A stretch of 64,000 nucleotides of DNA, taken from assembly GCA_945913285.1 (NCBI GenBank), contig CAMEDD010000007.1, positions 1 to 64,000 of the forward strand. Direction: 5' to 3'. The stretch comes from Candidatus Sulfopaludibacter sp. SbA3 (GTDB lineage: Bacteria > Pseudomonadota > Alphaproteobacteria > Caulobacterales > Hyphomonadaceae). The position numbers and the translations under genes are program-made. The notes under the pieces were generated by a model. That model was not told the DNA's origin and searched no databases. It saw only the letters and a program-made list of their open reading frames with translations. Positions 59,554 through 64,000 of the stretch are shown piece after piece; within the stretch, counting starts at the first letter, position 1; each line of letters opens with the position of its first letter.

Positions 59554-61092
59554 ATGTTTGAGGGGGCAGACCACCGGGTGCGCGCCGAAGCCGGTGCGAG
59601 CGTCGACGTGCTCATCGTGGGCGCGGGCCTTGCAGGCCTGTTCCTTGCGCTGAAGCTGGCGCCTCGGCATTGCCTCGTTGTCTCCCCTTCCACGCTGGGC
59701 CAGGCGGCGTCATCCGCTTGGGCGCAAGGCGGGCTTGCGGCTGCCCTCGACCCAAAAGATAGCGCGGCGCAGCATGCGGCCGACACCGTCGCGGCTGGCG
59801 CGGGCCTCGTCGATCCGGTGATTGCGCGCCTCATCGCAGAGGATGGCCCGGCGCGGGTGCGTGACCTTCTGGCGCTCGGCGTTCCGTTTGACCGCTCACC
59901 AGACGGCACGCTGGCGCTGTCTCTTGAGGCGGCGCATTCGCATCCGCGCGTCGCACGCGTTTCGGGAGACCTTGCTGGCAAGGCCATCATGGACGCGCTG
60001 GTGGCGGCTGTGGCCGCGACACCGAGCATCGAGCTGATCGAAGGCGCACGCGCAGTCTCGCTGCTGCAGGATGCCAACGGGCGCATCGCCGGCGTGGTGC
60101 TGCGCGACGCGGACGGGCGGCTGTCGCCGCGCACCGCGCGGGCAACGGCGCTATGCACAGGCGGGTCTGGCGGCCTGTTCAAGGTTACGACGAACCCACG
60201 CGAAGCGCAGGGCGACGCGATCGCGATGGCCTATGAGGCGGGGGCGCTGCTCGCCGATCTTGAGTTCGTGCAGTTCCACCCGACCGGCATCGATATCGGC
60301 CGCGACCCCGCACCACTCGCCACCGAAGCGCTGCGCGGCGAAGGCGCCACGCTGCACAATGCGGACGGCCGGGCCTTCATGGCCGGATATCATCCGCTGG
60401 CGGAGCTTGCGCCGCGCGATGAAGTCGCCCGTGCCATCCATGCCGAGCGGATGGCCGGGCGCGGCGCCTTCCTCGACTGCCGAAAGGCAGTGGGCGATCA
60501 TTTCCCCGATCACTTCCCGACCGTCTTTGGCGCTTGCATGAGCGCCGGCATCGACCCGCGCAAGGACCGAATTCCCGTGGCGCCCGCCGCGCATTACCAC
60601 ATGGGTGGCATAGTCTCGGACCTCTGGGGCCGCTCAACGCTCGCAGGCCTCTCCGTATGCGGAGAATGCTCGTCAACCGGCGCGCATGGCGCCAACCGGC
60701 TTGCCTCTAACTCGCTTCTTGAAGCGGTGGTGTTTGCCGAACGCATCTCGCGGCGGCTGATGTCTGCAACTCTGGACGCTCCGGCCGCCAGCGCCGCGGT
60801 TATCCCGGCCACCTTGCCCGATCAAAGGCTACTGCAGCTGCGCGAGGCGATGTCGGCCCATTGCGGCGTGGTGCGCGAGGCGCGCGGGCTCACCAAGCTG
60901 CTGGACCTGTGTGCAATGATGGAACCTGAAGCAGCCGGCGCACCCGCGCTGACGGCGGCACGGTTGATCGCCGAAGGCGCGCTCGCCCGCGCCGAAAGCC
61001 GGGGCGGCCATTTTCGCAGTGATTTCCCGGAAACCGGAAAACCGCAACGTCAGTTCATTGCCCAGCCCGCCCGCGAACGCGTGATCCCATGA
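59554..61092 (+). CDS. nadB: L-aspartate oxidase NadB
   Basis: A 512-residue FAD enzyme that oxidises L-aspartate to iminoaspartate, the first step of de novo NAD synthesis. FAD motifs: VLIVGAGLAGLFLALKL near residue 19, SSAWAQGGLAAALDPKDS and VCGECSSTGAHGANRLASNS with the active-site Arg of NRLASNSLLEA. The Glu-Arg-His-type site is FVQFHPTGI and HYHMGGI. Length is a little under the E. coli 540, typical of alphaproteobacteria. It can pass electrons to oxygen or fumarate. Its stop overlaps the nadC start (ATGA). Confidence 0.96.
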   Translation: MFEGADHRVRAEAGASVDVLIVGAGLAGLFLALKLAPRHCLVVSPSTLGQAASSAWAQGGLAAALDPKDSAAQHAADTVAAGAGLVDPVIARLIAEDGPARVRDLLALGVPFDRSPDGTLALSLEAAHSHPRVARVSGDLAGKAIMDALVAAVAATPSIELIEGARAVSLLQDANGRIAGVVLRDADGRLSPRTARATALCTGGSGGLFKVTTNPREAQGDAIAMAYEAGALLADLEFVQFHPTGIDIGRDPAPLATEALRGEGATLHNADGRAFMAGYHPLAELAPRDEVARAIHAERMAGRGAFLDCRKAVGDHFPDHFPTVFGACMSAGIDPRKDRIPVAPAAHYHMGGIVSDLWGRSTLAGLSVCGECSSTGAHGANRLASNSLLEAVVFAERISRRLMSATLDAPAASAAVIPATLPDQRLLQLREAMSAHCGVVREARGLTKLLDLCAMMEPEAAGAPALTAARLIAEGALARAESRGGHFRSDFPETGKPQRQFIAQPARERVIP

Positions 61093-61946
61093 CACATGAA
61101 ATTCCGCCGCTGCCGGCGGTGATCCTCGAGCCCATCGTGCGTCTTGCGCTGACCGAAGACCTCGGCCGCGCCGGAGACCTCACGACCGACGCGACCATTC
61201 CGGCCGGCACCGAGATGCGCGCCGTCATTGCCGCCCGAAAACCCGGAGTGCTCGCTGGCTTCGACGCGGCGGCCTACGCCCTGAAGCTGGTCGACCCGGA
61301 CGTTCGCCTGATAACCCGCAAAGGAGACGGCGCGGCGCTGACGCCGGGCGACACGATTGCAGAGCTGCACGGCTCCGCGCGTTCGATCCTGATGGCAGAG
61401 CGCACGATGCTGAACTTCCTCGGGCGCCTGTCCGGTGTTGCCAGCTTGACGCGCCAATATGTGGACGCCGTCGCGCACACCAAGACGCGCATTGTCTGCA
61501 CACGGAAAACCACGCCAGGCCACCGTGCGCTCGAGAAGCGCGCCGTGCGCTGCGGCGGCGGCACGTCTCATCGCTACGGCCTTGATGATGCGATCCTGAT
61601 CAAGGACAATCATATCGCCGCCTGCAACGGCTCCATTGCCGACGCCATGAACCGCGCAAAGGCCTATGCGGGGCACCTGCGCGTTATCGAGATCGAGGTC
61701 GACCGGCTCGATCAGCTCGAGGAAGCCCTGAAGCATGGAGCCCACGCCATCCTGCTCGACAACATGGAACTCGCCACCCTGCGGGCGGCTGTGGCGATGA
61801 CGGCGGGCCGCGTTGCGCTCGAAGCGTCGGGCGGCGTGACGCTCGCGTCCGTTGCGGCCATCGCAGAGACAGGTGTTGATTTCATCTCGTCCGGCGCGCT
61901 GACGCATTCGGCGCCGAACCTTGACCTCGGGCTGGATGTCGTCTGA
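61089..61946 (+). CDS. nadC: Nicotinate-nucleotide pyrophosphorylase NadC
   Basis: A 285-residue carboxylating pyrophosphorylase turning quinolinate and PRPP into nicotinate mononucleotide. Motifs: EDLGRAGDLTTDATIPAGT at residue 18, RTMLNFLGRLSGVASLTRQY near 108, TRKTTPGHRALEKRAVRCGG with the substrate-binding Arg/Lys/His residues, then SHRYGLDDAILIKDNH and LEASGGVTLASVAAIAETGV. Length is typical. It is coupled to nadB by ATGA overlap. Together nadA, nadB and nadC give a complete route to nicotinate mononucleotide. Confidence 0.97.
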   Translation: MTHEIPPLPAVILEPIVRLALTEDLGRAGDLTTDATIPAGTEMRAVIAARKPGVLAGFDAAAYALKLVDPDVRLITRKGDGAALTPGDTIAELHGSARSILMAERTMLNFLGRLSGVASLTRQYVDAVAHTKTRIVCTRKTTPGHRALEKRAVRCGGGTSHRYGLDDAILIKDNHIAACNGSIADAMNRAKAYAGHLRVIEIEVDRLDQLEEALKHGAHAILLDNMELATLRAAVAMTAGRVALEASGGVTLASVAAIAETGVDFISSGALTHSAPNLDLGLDVV

Positions 61947-61998
61947 CACTGCCGCGGCGGCGCCGGCCCCCGGCGCCAGAGATTCGGGATCGACCTTC

Positions 61999-62808
61999 AT
62001 GACCGCTGCAAATGGCCGCAAGAGCATCTTCATCACCGGCGCCGCCTCCGGCATCGGCGCCGAAACCGCACGCTATTTCTCGAAACGCGGCTGGTTCTGC
62101 GGCCTTTATGACGTGAACGAGATGGGGCTGAAGGTGATGGCGAGCGAACTCGGCGCCGGCAACAGCCACGCTGCAAAACTTGACGTGACCAAGCGTGCCG
62201 ACTGGGCGGCCGCCATCACCGGGTTCAGCGCCGCGACCAGCGGCAGGATGGACGTCCTCTTCAACAATGCCGGCATCGGCCGGCATGGCTGGTTCGAGGA
62301 CGTGCCGCCGGAGGACTCAGATCTCGTCATCGACATCAACGTCAAGGGCGTGATCAACGGCGTCTATGCGGCGCTGCCACTGCTCAAGGCGACTCCTGGC
62401 GCGAGGATCGTCAACACGGCCTCGACCGCCGGCATTGTCGGCGCGCCGCAGCTTGCCGTGTACTCGGCCTCAAAATGGGCCGTACGCGGATTGTCCGAGG
62501 CGCTGGACGCCGAATTCCGGGATCTGGGCATCAAGGTCACGAGCCTGATGCCTTGGTTCGTCGACACACCAATCCTCGACATGGGCGCGAAAGATGGCGC
62601 CAACGAGAAGATGTCCGACCAGATGAAGGCCAGCGGCGCGACCATCTATCCGGTCTCGTTGGCCGCCGAGAAAGCCTGGGAAGCCGTGCACGGCGATGAT
62701 ATCCAGGTGATGGTGGGCGGCGAAGCGGAGCGGGCGCGCTTCATGACGCGCTGGCTGCCGGGCTTCGTCCGCAAACAGATCAAGGCGCGCGTGCCGCCGC
62801 GCAGCTAA
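61999..62808 (+). CDS. SDR family oxidoreductase
   Basis: A 269-residue short-chain dehydrogenase. The motif TGAASGIG is at about residues 13-20, NNAGIG in the third strand, the catalytic Ser in NTASTAGIV and the Tyr-Lys pair in YSASKWAVRG. The C-terminal extension (FMTRWLPGFVRKQIKARVPP) is longer than in classical members and rather basic, as in retinol- or lipid-related SDRs. It lies 52 bases after nadC and could be read from the same transcript. The substrate is not known. Its stop overlaps the end of the decayed methyltransferase gene on the other strand. Confidence 0.92.
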   Translation: MTAANGRKSIFITGAASGIGAETARYFSKRGWFCGLYDVNEMGLKVMASELGAGNSHAAKLDVTKRADWAAAITGFSAATSGRMDVLFNNAGIGRHGWFEDVPPEDSDLVIDINVKGVINGVYAALPLLKATPGARIVNTASTAGIVGAPQLAVYSASKWAVRGLSEALDAEFRDLGIKVTSLMPWFVDTPILDMGAKDGANEKMSDQMKASGATIYPVSLAAEKAWEAVHGDDIQVMVGGEAERARFMTRWLPGFVRKQIKARVPPRS

Positions 62809-63412
62809 CGTCTCAACCCTATTGCCAAGCTGCAATGGCCCTTGATGCCGACCTGCTGGAGCACGATCGTCTCGAAATCCGTGCTTGCAGAAAGGTTGTC
62901 CAGAAAGCGCCCGGCACCTTGCGCCGTGATGTCATCGGCGGGATGGGGCGAGCACGGCGCCCTTGCGAATGACATTGTCGACGAGCAGCGAGCCGCCCGG
63001 CCTCAGAAGACGGGCCGGCCAGGCCAGCGAGCAGGCCCATGGCGCGGCCCTACAGTACACGGACCTTTTCCGAAAGACCGGCCCCATCGAACGACTGCCG
63101 GGCAAAGGCAGCGTGGTCCGCGTCCAGTTCCAGCGTGACCGATTCACCTTGCGCCGGCAGCGCCCGCGCCAGCCAAATGGTGGAATAACCACCCAGCGTG
63201 CCAATCTCGAGTATGCGGCGCGCGCCGTTTATCCGGGCGAGCAGATAAAGCAACTTGCCTTGCCCCGCCGAGACTTCGATCTTCGGCAGACCTGCGGCCA
63301 GGGCGGGGGCATGAAGCCCGGCAAGAACGGCATCTTCAGGTGCAAAAAGGCCGTCGATGAATCCATCGACGGCCTTGAAGATTTGAGGGGCAATAGAGTC
63401 TGCCCTGTGCTG
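62805..63412 (-). pseudogene. O-methyltransferase family 3 gene, decayed
   Basis: The minus strand from 63400 codes an O-methyltransferase: FKAVDGFIDGLFAPEDAVLA, then LPKIEVSAGQGKLLYLLARI, RRILEIGTLGGYSTIWLARA (SAM-binding) and LELDADHAAFARQSFDGAGL. It stops at TAG near 63052. The next recognisable part is in another frame, RLLRPGGSLLVDNVIRKGAVL, and then a third frame, DDITAQGAGRFLDNLSA, ending TAG at 62805. The central region with the metal-binding Asp is missing altogether (relatives have about 60 more residues), and no start codon precedes the first part. Several independent lesions mean true decay. Confidence 0.8.
63345..63377 (-). terminator. Terminator after the SleB wall-hydrolase gene
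   Basis: On the minus strand a 13-bp perfect stem AAGGCCGTCGATG / CATCGACGGCCTT with a 4-base loop is followed by TTTTT. It lies 42 bases after the stop at 63419. The same bases are codons of the decayed methyltransferase (FKAVDGFIDGLF), so the stem may be partly fortuitous. Confidence 0.6.
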
Positions 63413-63418
63413 GCGCGA

Positions 63419-64000
63419 TCAGAGCGCTGTATCGTCTGCAGTGGCTTCGGCAGCTACTTCAGCCGATGCGGCGTCTTTGGGCGTCACCGTCTGGATACTC
63501 ATCAGGCGCGGCGCGGACGCCGAGATCGTGCGCGTGGAGGTCGAAACAGCAGCCGGGGCCGCGGTCGGCGCGATCGTATAATAGGCGTCTTCGCCGGCCG
63601 AGGCGCCATTCGTGAACAAAAGGCTTTCGTCCGCTGCGTCCATGCCAGCGGTTTCAGCGTCCAGCGCCGCGAGCTGCAGCGCGGCCGAGTCCTTGCGAGC
63701 CTGGAAGTTGCGCTCCACGCTCGCCCATTCAGCGCCGCGCGGGAAGCGGTAGAATATATGCAGGCCGACCTTGCTGGTCTGGATCAGGCCCGAGTTCCAG
63801 ATCGGATCGACGTAGGTGGCGTGGTAATGGGTTGCGCCGCCAGTGCGATCCTCATTAAGGCTCATAAGCGTGTGGGCGGCGATGCGCTTGGCGCGCTCCC
63901 AGTTCTCGCCCTTGGGCTTGACCTGAAGGGCGCCATCACAGGTGAAGGTGAACTGGCAGCCGGTAGTGCGGGTCGCGCCCTGGAAGACCACGCCGCAAGC
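63419..64000 (-). CDS. Cell wall hydrolase, SleB/Hydrolase_2 family (5' end beyond window)
   Basis: The C-terminal 193 codons of a SleB-type cell wall hydrolase; the N-terminus lies past the right edge. The catalytic domain is recognisable from CGVVFQGATRTTGCQFTFTC, then ATHYHATYVDPIWNSG with the HYH motif, then KVGLHIFYRFPRG. These enzymes cleave peptidoglycan, probably as lytic transglycosylases. After the domain is a Thr/Ser/Ala-rich tail of about 80 residues (TAAPAAVSTSTRTISASAPR) without structure, likely a surface spacer. A terminator follows. Confidence 0.88.
   Translation of the reverse strand, partial: ACGVVFQGATRTTGCQFTFTCDGALQVKPKGENWERAKRIAAHTLMSLNEDRTGGATHYHATYVDPIWNSGLIQTSKVGLHIFYRFPRGAEWASVERNFQARKDSAALQLAALDAETAGMDAADESLLFTNGASAGEDAYYTIAPTAAPAAVSTSTRTISASAPRLMSIQTVTPKDAASAEVAAEATADDTAL

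Noticed and set aside
1-64000. CRISPR array, tRNA, rRNA, prophage or insertion sequence
   Set aside because: I saw no regularly spaced repeats, no tRNA-like cloverleaf with a TTCRA arm and CCA end, no transposase or integrase frame and no phage structural gene.

Overview
The window is about 64 kb of GC-rich chromosomal DNA packed with short-spaced genes on both strands. Gene content points to an alphaproteobacterium, most likely Hyphomonadaceae or a close relative in the Caulobacterales/Hyphomonadales. The indicators are a DUF2093 gene beside recA, dapA-smpB divergent from a lytic transglycosylase, a perfect CtrA-type site (TTAA-N7-TTAAC), a TonB-dependent receptor, a SleB-type wall hydrolase and many enoyl-CoA hydratase and SDR genes. 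This assignment is inferred from content; no rRNA or tRNA gene was recognised. I see no prophage, insertion sequence, CRISPR array or plasmid function.

Layout. 1-11.3 kb: recA (cut by the left edge), DUF2093, TspO, a YcaQ-like glycosylase, exported proteins, quinone oxidoreductase, two adjacent broken genes, an enoyl-CoA hydratase, TerC, an epoxide hydrolase, an interrupted secreted-protein gene, an SDR and a glycerophosphodiesterase. 11.3-20 kb: DUF6614, an alpha/beta hydrolase, rnhB, a flavoprotein/SnoaL pair, a GIY-YIG gene behind a CtrA site, a TonB receptor and ttcA. 20-33 kb: acyl-CoA dehydrogenase, TauE/SafE, LysR, a CPA2 antiporter, a DUF2975/HTH pair, hydratases, tadA, rsmD, a frameshifted patatin, an RNA methyltransferase with a NUDIX gene, and a decayed membrane-protein gene. 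33-45 kb: SDR, two acidic low-complexity exported proteins, nitronate monooxygenase, a broken hydratase inside a large hairpin, kup, an AraC/GyrI protein lacking one HTH, corA, a PQQ sugar dehydrogenase and a 2-hydroxyacid dehydrogenase. 45-64 kb: gamma-glutamyltransferase, family 5 UDG, APH-like kinase, Zn alcohol dehydrogenase, smpB-dapA, lytic transglycosylase, DAACS symporter, M20 and S41 lipoproteins, the nadA-x-nadB-nadC operon behind a NadQ-like palindrome, an SDR, a decayed O-methyltransferase and the end of a SleB wall hydrolase gene.

How the genes work together. The best-defined unit is de novo NAD synthesis: NadB and NadA make quinolinate from aspartate and NadC converts it to nicotinate mononucleotide, with one exported protein of unknown role between nadA and nadB. 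Other coupled units are flavoprotein/SnoaL-like, RNA methyltransferase/NUDIX, DUF2975/HTH, TIGR02301-like/GGT/UDG and dapA-smpB. The rest is housekeeping plus lipid, xenobiotic and ion-transport genes.

The most unusual property is the density of disrupted genes: at least eight loci carry frameshifts, in-frame stops or internal deletions, several still readable along most of their length. This means either recent gene decay or residual indel error in the assembly. Loci with several lesions (5229-5598, 62805-63412) argue for real decay; single-indel loci (30092-31092) could be either. No wholly new multi-gene system was found. The strongest leads are a 24-bp hairpin over a frameshifted start (36251-36304), the CtrA-site GIY-YIG gene, and the exported protein inside the NAD operon.
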